From positions 315,839 to 379,838 of the forward strand of contig NZ_JAJGWT010000001.1 of NCBI RefSeq assembly GCF_021390715.1: a stretch of DNA of 64,000 bases, in the 5' to 3' direction. The notes below the pieces were generated by a model, which made no database searches, was not told the origin of the DNA, and saw nothing but the letters and a program-made list of their open reading frames with translations. The position numbers were made by a program, and so were the translations under genes. Below, one piece after another: positions 8,319 through 16,256 of this stretch. The stretch is from Tenacibaculum piscium. Lineage in GTDB: Bacteria > Bacteroidota > Bacteroidia > Flavobacteriales > Flavobacteriaceae. Each line of letters begins with the position of its first letter. The first letter of the stretch is position 1.

Positions 8319-11300
8319 TTAAATAGTCTTCATAAAATCTTCTTTTAATATTTTATTCAGATAAAAAAGTACTTCTTCGGCATTTTCTTTAGAAAAAATA
8401 ATAGGCGGTTTAATTTTTAAAACATTGTAATCAGGACCATCGGTACTCATTAAAATTCCATGATCTTTCATTCTATTTGCGAGATAATCGGTTTGAGAAG
8501 CCAACGGATTTAATGCAGAATCTACAAATTCAATTCCTAAGAAAAGCCCCTGCCCTCTTACATCGCCAATAATTGGAAATTCTTTAGAGAGTTCTTTTAA
8601 TTCCGATTTTAAATATTCGCCTACTTCCAACGCATTTTCTTGTAATTTATCACGCTTTACCGTGCGAATTACTTCGGTTGCAATGGCACAAGAAACAGGA
8701 TTTCCGCCAAAAGTATTAAAATATTCCATGCCGTTTGCAAAAGCATCAGCAACTTTTTGAGTACAAGCAACCGCCGCAATTGGATGCCCGTTTCCTAAGG
8801 GTTTACCGATCGTTACGATATCAGGAACTACATTGTGAAGTTGAAAACCCCAAAAAGTTTTACCCATTCTTCCGCAACCAGTTTGAACTTCATCAGAAAT
8901 ACAAACACCGCCAACTTTTCTTATTTTTTGATATGCTTCAGATAAAAAACCTCTTGGTAATTCTACCTGACCGCCACAACTAATAATCGGCTCGATGATA
9001 AAAGCACCTACATTTCGTCCTTTTTCTTGAATCGTGTCGATACATTTTTGAACTTCGTCAGCGTATTTTTTTGCGGTATTTTCACCTCTATATTTCCCTC
9101 TAAAACTATCGGCTAAAGGAAATATTTGCGTAAATTCAGGAGCGCCACTTCCTCCTTTTCCATCAAATTTATATGACGAAATATCAATACACATATTCGA
9201 ATTTCCGTGATAACCGATTTCACTTGCAATAATATCTTTTTCGCCTGTAACAGCTTTTGCCATTCGAATTGCTAATTCATTTGCTTCACTTCCTGAGTTT
9301 ACAAAATGTAACACATTTAATTCAGGCGGTAACGTTTCAATCAGTTCTTTAGCTAAATTATTGATATTTTCATGCAAATAACGTGAGTTTGTGTTAATTA
9401 AACTCATCTGATTTTGCCCAGCTTTGACAACATTATAATTTTCATGCCCAACGTGCGCAACATTATTTACGGTATCTAAATATTTATTTCCAAATTGGTC
9501 GATTAAATATTGCCCCGCTCCACGCACCATTTTTATAGGTGTTTTATATTGCAAACTTAAACTTTTCCCTAAATGTTGTTTTCGATACTTAATTAAATCG
9601 TTGTTTGAAATCGTATTATTTTCGGCTAATTCATCAGATTTAAAAAGCAAATTCGGGTTTGGGCAAACACTTTTCCAAACCTCTATTTCTTTTAAATATG
9701 CCACGCCTGGAAAATCTGTATTTAAATCAAAAAGTGATAATAATACTTGAAAATGTAAATGAGGAACCCAGTTTCCATTTTCTGTATAATCTCCAAGTTC
9801 GGCAATTTTCTCACCTTTTAAAATTCGGTTGCCTACTTGATGTTTTTGCACACTTTCGGGCGTGTTATGTCCGTATAAAGTGTAAAATTCAAAATTATCA
9901 GCTTGATGTTTTAACACCAATAATCCACCGTAATTTTTATCGCCTTGATTATCCGAAGAAATAACAACTTCGCCCTCTAAAATAGCGTGAACAGGCGTGT
10001 TTTTTGTCAACCAAAAATCGGTTCCTAAATGAATTGTTCGGCTTTCTTTTCCGTTATTTCCTATTTTTTGATACGCATCAGCAGTATAAAAAATACGAGG
10101 TTCTAAATAACCACCGCCAATAATTTTTGTAGGATTTTCTTTTTGTAATTCATCAATTTTAAATTGAAAAAGTGCTAAATTATTTGCTTCTTTTTCATGC
10201 CCAATCCAAGTACTTGAAACACTTAAATCAACAGGATAAATAATATTTTTTTGAATCGTTGGAAATAAATTTCTTAAAGAAAAAGTATGTTGTAAACTCC
10301 AATTTTCGAACTTTTTTTCATTCGGATGCGCTGTAAAACCACAAGCAATTCTAAAATTATATTCGGCAAAATCTGGATGAATTTCACGCCATTTTTCAAG
10401 GACTTCCCAAGCGGGTTTTTCGCTTATCAGCAAATATTTATTATTGGGTTCTTGAATTTTATTAATTGCCGATTTTGTAACCGAAATCACCAATCGCATG
10501 GCAATCGCATCGTATAAATGCGCCAATTCTTTTTCTTGTAAAGGAAAATTTTGATGATAGCCTTTCACAATATCTAACGAAGCTTCCAACGGCTCGTTAT
10601 GATTCATAATCGTATAGGCACACGCAATGGCAACATCATTAATTATTTGTGTATAAATCGCATCGCCGTAATCAATTGCTGCTTTTACTGTTGGATTTAC
10701 AAGCTCTTTTGATACAATAACATTGTTATCATTCGCATCATTATGAACCACCGATTTACGCAAAGAATCATACCTTTCTTTATTGTTTTCAAACTGATTT
10801 TGAAAATAGCTAATAATTTCTTTTTGCTCGTTTTCAAATAAATTGATATGTTTTTTTGTCCAAAGTGATTGTGCAACATCCCACACAAATTCTCGTTTTG
10901 CCTGTGGATGTTCAAAACCATGTAAAGCTTTAGTTAACAATCCGCATTGTTCACCTAAACTAAAACGTAAACTATCTAATTGCGGATTTACAGATGACCA
11001 AACTCTACCTGAAATCCAACTTAACAAACGAACTTTTCGAGCATTTCCGAAAGCGTCAATTATCGTTGAAATTACGTTTCCTTCAATATCTTTTATAACT
11101 TTTGGAGCAATAATTTCAGCATTATTTTCGGCAACATATTGTAATAATTTCTGTTGAAAATCCAAATAATTCTCTTCTTCATTTGGGCGAGAAATTTTTA
11201 AAATATATCCTTCTGAATTTGGTGTTTTTATTCGGAAATTAAAATCTAATTCCCCAGGTAATTCTGTAGCGACTCCTTTAATATTATAGGTTTTAAAAAG

Positions 11301-11348
11301 AATTTCCGCTGCTTGTTCAGTCGATATTTTTATTTGAGTATAGTCCAT
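8319..11348 (-). CDS. Tripartite fusion: APH-type kinase / M23 peptidase / AGXT2L-type phospho-lyase (putative hydroxylysine catabolism)
   Basis: A 1009-aa protein with three recognisable parts. Residues 1-335 form an APH/hydroxylysine-kinase-like domain with the catalytic loop VVHNDANDNNV (200-210) and Mg-binding IDYGDA (225-230). Residues about 385-570 form an M23 (LytM) domain with zinc ligands H440 and D444 (HLGTD) and H532 (HLHF), plus H494. Residues 590-1009 are a class-III PLP enzyme with SGSEAN (685-690), DEVQTGCGR (819-827) and PLP lysine K849 in IGKPLGNGHP, a segment characteristic of the ethanolamine-phosphate and 5-phosphohydroxylysine phospho-lyases. In animals the kinase and the lyase are separate enzymes that degrade 5-hydroxylysine to 2-aminoadipate semialdehyde. 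In a hydroxyproline locus that substrate is likely. Phosphoethanolamine is the alternative. There is no signal peptide. The gene starts 6 bp after the GNAT gene. Confidence 0.88.
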   Translation of the reverse strand: MDYTQIKISTEQAAEILFKTYNIKGVATELPGELDFNFRIKTPNSEGYILKISRPNEEENYLDFQQKLLQYVAENNAEIIAPKVIKDIEGNVISTIIDAFGNARKVRLLSWISGRVWSSVNPQLDSLRFSLGEQCGLLTKALHGFEHPQAKREFVWDVAQSLWTKKHINLFENEQKEIISYFQNQFENNKERYDSLRKSVVHNDANDNNVIVSKELVNPTVKAAIDYGDAIYTQIINDVAIACAYTIMNHNEPLEASLDIVKGYHQNFPLQEKELAHLYDAIAMRLVISVTKSAINKIQEPNNKYLLISEKPAWEVLEKWREIHPDFAEYNFRIACGFTAHPNEKKFENWSLQHTFSLRNLFPTIQKNIIYPVDLSVSSTWIGHEKEANNLALFQFKIDELQKENPTKIIGGGYLEPRIFYTADAYQKIGNNGKESRTIHLGTDFWLTKNTPVHAILEGEVVISSDNQGDKNYGGLLVLKHQADNFEFYTLYGHNTPESVQKHQVGNRILKGEKIAELGDYTENGNWVPHLHFQVLLSLFDLNTDFPGVAYLKEIEVWKSVCPNPNLLFKSDELAENNTISNNDLIKYRKQHLGKSLSLQYKTPIKMVRGAGQYLIDQFGNKYLDTVNNVAHVGHENYNVVKAGQNQMSLINTNSRYLHENINNLAKELIETLPPELNVLHFVNSGSEANELAIRMAKAVTGEKDIIASEIGYHGNSNMCIDISSYKFDGKGGSGAPEFTQIFPLADSFRGKYRGENTAKKYADEVQKCIDTIQEKGRNVGAFIIEPIISCGGQVELPRGFLSEAYQKIRKVGGVCISDEVQTGCGRMGKTFWGFQLHNVVPDIVTIGKPLGNGHPIAAVACTQKVADAFANGMEYFNTFGGNPVSCAIATEVIRTVKRDKLQENALEVGEYLKSELKELSKEFPIIGDVRGQGLFLGIEFVDSALNPLASQTDYLANRMKDHGILMSTDGPDYNVLKIKPPIIFSKENAEEVLFYLNKILKEDFMKTI

Positions 11349-11354
11349 TTTTTC

Positions 11355-11867
11355 TTATGATAATAATTTTTCATAACCGAGTCTAGTAGCACCACTATCT
11401 AAAGTAATAATACCACAATAACTGTAATTTATTTTTTTTAAAATATATTGCATTCCTAAATTATCTGTATGAGTATCTATTCGCATTGAATTAATCGCTT
11501 GATTTTGTAATAATTTTTCACAATAAGTTATAATCATTTCGGCAATTCCTTTACGAGTACAATTTTCTGCCACCGCAACACGATGAATAACGCCATAAGT
11601 AGCATCAGTAGTGGTTAACCACGTTCCATCAATTGAATTATAAGCTGATTCTTTAGAGGTTGTAAACATAAAAGTAGCTACAATTTGTTGTTCTTCATTT
11701 TCTAATACATAGCTCTCTTTATTTTCGATATCCTTATTGATTTGGGCTTTATCAGGATAACCATCTTGCCATTGATCAATATTTAAAGATGCTAAATATC
11801 GTTGAGCATAATGAATGATAGTCATTATATTTTTTAAATCATCAGTAATAGAATGTCTTATTTTCAT
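11355..11867 (-). CDS. GNAT family N-acetyltransferase
   Basis: A 170-aa single-domain GCN5-related acetyltransferase. The segment VIHRVAVAENCTRKGIAEMII (about residues 92-112) is motif A, the acetyl-CoA pyrophosphate loop, in the R/Q-x-x-G-x-A form. The substrate cannot be predicted from the fold. It is packed between the GH63-like glycosidase (5 bp gap) and the kinase/phospho-lyase fusion (6 bp gap), so it belongs to the same transcript. In that context it may acetylate an amino group of hydroxylysine or a related intermediate, but this is inference only. Confidence 0.8.
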   Translation of the reverse strand: MKIRHSITDDLKNIMTIIHYAQRYLASLNIDQWQDGYPDKAQINKDIENKESYVLENEEQQIVATFMFTTSKESAYNSIDGTWLTTTDATYGVIHRVAVAENCTRKGIAEMIITYCEKLLQNQAINSMRIDTHTDNLGMQYILKKINYSYCGIITLDSGATRLGYEKLLS

Positions 11868-11872
11868 AAAAA

Positions 11873-13858
11873 TTAATCTTTTTGTAATAACATGATTATA
11901 TGTGCAGCACTCCAGCTAAAATTTTCAGCATTTAAGCCTTCTCCTGTTAAAGGATGATAATTTTCTCTAATAGATTTTCCTTTTCCAAGTACACCTTCAG
12001 CTCCTTTTAAAATTTGAATAGTTGCTTTATCGGCTTCTTTATCAAAACCATAATTACGTAAACCTTTTACACCAAAATAAGCCTGATCTAACCAATTAGG
12101 ACCACGCCAATATCCTTTTAAAGGATTGAATTTTTCATGATCGGCACTCATAGTTTGAAAAGGTACTTTTGTGAAAAATTTCTTAGGATTCATCATTTTA
12201 TTTTTAACAGCTTTTGCTTGTTCTTGTGTTGCTGCATTTGCCCAAAGTGCTGTCCATCCTTCACTTCCTTCACCTTTAATAAATGTTTTTCCGTCTAAAG
12301 TAGTATCGTAAAACCAACCATCTATTGGGTCGTAAAATTGTGATTGAATTATCAATTTTAACTTTTTAGCTTCTTTTTTAAAATTGTCAGCCTCTTTTTT
12401 GTTTTCTAAAATAGTGGCTAATTCTGATAAAAATAATTTCTCAGCATATAAATAAGCATTTAAATCTACTGATTCTTGATTGATTGAATAAGCTCCTTCT
12501 CCATTTTTTAAAATTTCAGAATTGTCAAAACGAATGGCATTATCCATTCCGCTCTCCCACTTTGCAGCAATTAAACTTCCATCTGTAGAACCATATTCAC
12601 ATAAACCATCTTTATCATGATCACGCTTATTATACCACCATTGATGATATTTTTTTAACTTCGGATAAAATTCTTTTACAAAAGAAATATCTTTATCTTT
12701 TTTATAAATTTTAGTAATTGCCCATGCAGATAATGGTGGTTTTGTATCACGATAATTATGTTTTTCAATTAAAGTATCTCTGTAAATACAATCTACAATA
12801 AAACCATCTTCACCTTGAAGATTAAACATTGCTTTGATTTGTTTTTTAGCTAAATCAGTATTGTAATAAGATAAACCAACAGCGTGTTTCCATGAATCCC
12901 AAGACCAAAAACCGTGAAACCATTTATAATGATAACTAGGAAATAAACCTTCATCTTTTAATTCTCCAGCAGGAATTCTCCAATTATTTTGTAAAGTTAC
13001 TTGTGTTTTTGCTAATACTTCAGCGTATTTATGATCATTAAATTGAGTTTTTCTATTTTTTATTAACGACTGTAATTCGGTATTTTTTTCTAATTTTCTA
13101 TCTTTTAAAACAGTATCAAAATTGATGTTTTGGATATTCTTTCGTTCTTTACCCCAAGAATATTCTTTAAAAATAAATGATTGAGAAATTATAAATTCTT
13201 TTGTTTCATTTGGCTTTAATACAATTTCTATTTCATTTGAAGTGTAAATACTGTCTGTTGATGCTGTTAAAAGTATATATTTAGGAAAAATAATATGACC
13301 TACAGCATTTGTTAAAGCTGATTTAATTGTTAAATTATTTTCTTTTACTGATAACTTCAATCCGTCAGCTAATAAGTCTTTATTTTTAAAGCTATAATTA
13401 ATCGTTTGTACTGAATTGCTTTTATTTTTTAATCTTGATTTTATAATTGCTGTATGTCCAGAAGAAAAAACCAATTGTTGTTTTAGTTCTAATTTTTCTG
13501 ATAAAAAAGTTTGTTCTAAATGACTGCTGTAACTTTCCGTATGGCTTAATTTCCATGCGGTATTTTTAACAATCAAGTTCGTTAATGAAGCACTACTCCA
13601 AACACCATTTTGTTGTGTCATTAAAAAAGGTCCTGAAAAACCTATAATATTTGTAGTTTCAGGAAAACTATATCCAAACCAAGCTCCTTGGTCAGAAAAC
13701 ATTAGGCCCTTTTTGTCAAATTTATGTTTAGGTGTAAAAACATAATTAAGTATATTGCTGTATAAAGTTGTTTCTACTTGTTTTTTATCTTCTTTCTGTT
13801 TACAACTTAACAAAATAATAAATAAGCTTACTACTAATATCTGTGTTTGTTTAATCAT
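11873..13858 (-). CDS. GH63-like glycoside hydrolase, lipoprotein
   Basis: A 661-aa secreted enzyme. Residues 1-18 form a lipoprotein signal with lipobox LLSC, so C19 would be lipidated and the enzyme anchored in the envelope. The C-terminal two thirds show the (alpha/alpha)6-barrel motifs of GH63: GFWSWDSWKHA with the likely acid Asp, QGEDGFIVDC, ESGMDNAIRF, YWRGPNWLDQAYFG, and a final ENYHPLTGEG...ENFSWSAA carrying the likely base Glu. Known GH63 enzymes cleave alpha-linked glucose, including alpha-1,2 linkages. Collagen hydroxylysine carries Glc-alpha-1,2-Gal, so removal of that glucose is an attractive but untested role given the downstream fusion. A trehalase-like or generic alpha-glucosidase is the alternative. 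Confidence 0.78.
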   Translation of the reverse strand: MIKQTQILVVSLFIILLSCKQKEDKKQVETTLYSNILNYVFTPKHKFDKKGLMFSDQGAWFGYSFPETTNIIGFSGPFLMTQQNGVWSSASLTNLIVKNTAWKLSHTESYSSHLEQTFLSEKLELKQQLVFSSGHTAIIKSRLKNKSNSVQTINYSFKNKDLLADGLKLSVKENNLTIKSALTNAVGHIIFPKYILLTASTDSIYTSNEIEIVLKPNETKEFIISQSFIFKEYSWGKERKNIQNINFDTVLKDRKLEKNTELQSLIKNRKTQFNDHKYAEVLAKTQVTLQNNWRIPAGELKDEGLFPSYHYKWFHGFWSWDSWKHAVGLSYYNTDLAKKQIKAMFNLQGEDGFIVDCIYRDTLIEKHNYRDTKPPLSAWAITKIYKKDKDISFVKEFYPKLKKYHQWWYNKRDHDKDGLCEYGSTDGSLIAAKWESGMDNAIRFDNSEILKNGEGAYSINQESVDLNAYLYAEKLFLSELATILENKKEADNFKKEAKKLKLIIQSQFYDPIDGWFYDTTLDGKTFIKGEGSEGWTALWANAATQEQAKAVKNKMMNPKKFFTKVPFQTMSADHEKFNPLKGYWRGPNWLDQAYFGVKGLRNYGFDKEADKATIQILKGAEGVLGKGKSIRENYHPLTGEGLNAENFSWSAAHIIMLLQKD

Positions 13859-13878
13859 ACTTTGTTTAAATTATTCAT

Positions 13879-13898
13879 TTTATACCAATTTATACCAA
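13879..13898 (-). promoter_or_regulatory. Tandem decamer upstream of the GH63-like gene
   Basis: Read on the minus strand, two exact, adjacent copies of TTGGTATAAA lie 21 bases upstream of the GH63 start codon. The exact 10-bp period puts both copies on the same face of the helix, as in many regulator sites. A related octamer (TTGGTATA) lies at about 16172-16179 in the divergent promoter region of the 3-hydroxyproline and S37 genes. The regulator is unknown. Confidence 0.4.
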
Positions 13899-14019
13899 CT
13901 TATTAATTGTTTTATTTTGATGAAAATTTTATTTTTAATTGCTAATTATTGTTTTTTAGTGAAGTAATAAATATACTTCACTTTTTAGGAAAACTATATT
14001 ATTTTTAAAAAAAAGCACA

Positions 14020-14057
14020 AAAAAGGTTGTCAATTAATATTGACAACCTTTTTATTT
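14020..14057 (-). terminator. Terminator after the 3-hydroxyproline dehydratase gene
   Basis: The stem AAAGGTTGTCAAT / ATTGACAACCTTT is flanked by A- and T-runs. On the minus strand it lies just after the stop codon at 14066 and separates the dehydratase/reductase pair from the GH63-GNAT-fusion operon. Confidence 0.85.
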
Positions 14058-14065
14058 AGAATATA

Positions 14066-15133
14066 TTATCGAAGAATAAACCCATCTTTCATTGGATCAT
14101 TCGGGTCGATTACAAAAGTTTGCATTCCTGTAATATATGCTGTACCTTCTACTTGCGGAATTACCGCATTAAAAGAGCCGTAATCTTGTTCAGAAACAAC
14201 AGAACCTATAAATACCGAATCTGTAATACTTTCAATACTCATTGTTTGATTAAAATCAATTTCGTTTCTTTTTTTATGAATCGCCATTCTTCCTGAAACC
14301 CCTGAACCTGTTGGACACCTATCAACTTCTCCTTCTGCAAAAATACAGACATTTCTACTATCGTTTCCTGAAGGCTGTTTGGTGTTATCAACAAAAATAG
14401 TTCCGTATAAGAAACTTAAATCAACTTCTAAAGGATGTGTAATTTCAGTATCATTTTGCATAACGGCGTGTTTAATTTTCATTCCGTTAGTAATTAAATC
14501 ACGATAAGAATCAGTGCTTAAATCAAAATTAAAATTGTTTTTTGCCATATCGACATACGCATAAAAAGCACCTCCGTAGGCTAAATCATAGGTAATAGTT
14601 CCTAATCCTTCAACTTCCACTGTTCTATCTAAACCAACCACAAAACTCGGCACACAATGAAAACGAACCCCTATTACTTTGCCATCTTTTACATTCGTAA
14701 ATGATGTAATTCGTCCGCAAGGAGCATCAATTTTTAAAATATTTTCACCTTCTTTTGCATCAATCCAATTCATTTCAACAGCTAAGGTTGAAATGGCAAT
14801 AATCGCATGACCGCACATGGTCGAATAACCTTCATTGTGAAGAAATATAATTCCAAAATCTCCTTCATCATCATTGGGAGGCAATAAAATACAACCATAC
14901 ATATCAGGATGTCCACGAGGTTCAAACATTAAAGCGGTTCGTAAATTATCGAAATTATCTTTACAATAACGTCTATAATCTAACACCGAGTTCCCTTTTA
15001 ATTCAGGAAATCCATCAATAATTACACGCAACGGTTCGCCGCCAGTATGCATGTCAATTGTTTTGATTTGTAACCAATCTTTATTGGGTTTAAAATCAGT
15101 ATTTGAAAGTATATTTTGATATGTTTTACTCAT
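14066..15133 (-). CDS. trans-3-hydroxy-L-proline dehydratase (proline racemase family, Cys/Thr type)
   Basis: A proline-racemase-fold enzyme in which the first acid/base residue is cysteine (C107, STMCGHAIIA) and the second is threonine (T275, DRCPTGSGVSGR). The Cys/Thr pair marks trans-3-hydroxy-L-proline dehydratases, such as the human enzyme with Cys104/Thr273; racemases and epimerases have two cysteines or Ser/Cys. The reaction is trans-3-hydroxy-L-proline -> 1-pyrroline-2-carboxylate + water. The gene immediately upstream in the operon encodes the matching reductase, 28 bp away. 3-Hydroxyproline is a minor but typical collagen residue, consistent with the rest of the island. Length 355 aa. 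Confidence 0.88.
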   Translation of the reverse strand: MSKTYQNILSNTDFKPNKDWLQIKTIDMHTGGEPLRVIIDGFPELKGNSVLDYRRYCKDNFDNLRTALMFEPRGHPDMYGCILLPPNDDEGDFGIIFLHNEGYSTMCGHAIIAISTLAVEMNWIDAKEGENILKIDAPCGRITSFTNVKDGKVIGVRFHCVPSFVVGLDRTVEVEGLGTITYDLAYGGAFYAYVDMAKNNFNFDLSTDSYRDLITNGMKIKHAVMQNDTEITHPLEVDLSFLYGTIFVDNTKQPSGNDSRNVCIFAEGEVDRCPTGSGVSGRMAIHKKRNEIDFNQTMSIESITDSVFIGSVVSEQDYGSFNAVIPQVEGTAYITGMQTFVIDPNDPMKDGFILR

Positions 15134-15161
15134 TTTGACAACTTATTTTTACTGATCTTTT

Positions 15162-16121
15162 TTACTGATTTTTATGTTTTTTATAGTAATAACTCGCCGC
15201 TACTAAATCTTCTAAAGCATGTCCTACCGATTTAAAAACCGTAATTTCTTCTTCATTTTTACGCCCTGTTTTTTCACCAGAACATAATTCAAATAAATCT
15301 GCATTAATGTTTTCTTCTTTTAAAACGCCTGTTTGTAACGGAATTAAGATATCGCCACTTTCTTTTAATCCTCCTTGATAGGTATCAATATAAACTGAAC
15401 CTTTCGTAATTACTTCATTATCAGCTTCACGCATATCTTTTTTATACGCTCCAACTAAATCAACATGTTGCCCTGCCTTTAAATATTTCCCTAAAACTAG
15501 CGGTGTTTTTGACAACGTTGCAGATGATATAATATCAACTTCGGATATTTTTTCTTCGATAGTTTTAACAGCAGTAATTGTAAAACTTTCATTTTTAAGC
15601 GTTTCACAAATTGCTTGTGCTTTGCTAAAATTACGTCCCCAAATAAATACATTTTTAATTGGACGAACCGAAGCGTGCGCTTTAATTAAGTTGATTGATA
15701 AAGATCCTGTTCCTAACATCAATAGTGATGATGAATTTTCTCTTGATAAAAAAGAAGATGCCAAAGCAGATGCTGCTGCCGTACGTTTTGCTGTTAAACT
15801 TTTTGCTTCTAAAATTGCTTTGATAGTTCCTTTTGTGGCATCTAAATAAATATACGTTCCGTTAATAGAAGGCAAATCAAACTGCTGATTTTCTGGACTT
15901 ACCGTTACTATTTTTACCCCCGCATCTTTACTCGGATTCCAAGCTGGCATCAATAATAAGGTCGAATCCGCATTTACTTTTGGATTCGCAAAATCATGAT
16001 GATGACGCATAGGAACCATCGTATCTTTTGATGAAAAAGAAGTTCTTAATTCAGCAACTAATTCTGAAAAATTAGTGTTGTTTTCGATAAAATTACTGTC
16101 TATTTGGATAATTGTTTTCAT
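15162..16121 (-). CDS. Ornithine cyclodeaminase/mu-crystallin family, probable 1-pyrroline-2-carboxylate reductase
   Basis: NAD(P)H-dependent imine reductase of the OCD/CRYM family, 319 aa. It would reduce 1-pyrroline-2-carboxylate, the product of the adjacent dehydratase, to L-proline. The family pattern is visible: LLMPAW near residue 55, the Rossmann segment LMLGTGSLSINLIKAH (about 134-149), the strand VFIWGR with N following it, and a C-terminal KSVGHALEDLVAA. A true ornithine cyclodeaminase is less likely, because pairing with a Cys/Thr dehydratase is the known arrangement for 3-hydroxyproline use. An 18-bp perfect palindrome lies 4 bases upstream of the start codon. Confidence 0.85.
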   Translation of the reverse strand: MKTIIQIDSNFIENNTNFSELVAELRTSFSSKDTMVPMRHHHDFANPKVNADSTLLLMPAWNPSKDAGVKIVTVSPENQQFDLPSINGTYIYLDATKGTIKAILEAKSLTAKRTAAASALASSFLSRENSSSLLMLGTGSLSINLIKAHASVRPIKNVFIWGRNFSKAQAICETLKNESFTITAVKTIEEKISEVDIISSATLSKTPLVLGKYLKAGQHVDLVGAYKKDMREADNEVITKGSVYIDTYQGGLKESGDILIPLQTGVLKEENINADLFELCSGEKTGRKNEEEITVFKSVGHALEDLVAASYYYKKHKNQ

Positions 16122-16125
16122 CTTC

Positions 16126-16143
16126 TAAAAATAGCTATTTTTA
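16126..16143. promoter_or_regulatory. Perfect 18-bp palindrome in a divergent intergenic region
   Basis: TAAAAATAGCTATTTTTA is an exact palindrome 4 bases from the reductase start codon, in the 135-bp gap shared with the divergently transcribed S37 peptidase gene. It could be an operator for a dimeric regulator or an mRNA leader structure. No regulator gene is present nearby. Confidence 0.35.
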
Positions 16144-16256
16144 AACAATCCACCACATATTAACTACATATATACCAATATAAGCAATATACTTGTTAAA
16201 ATAATATCAGAGCAAACACCATAAAGCCTGTATTTTTATCAAAAAATATTAATAAA

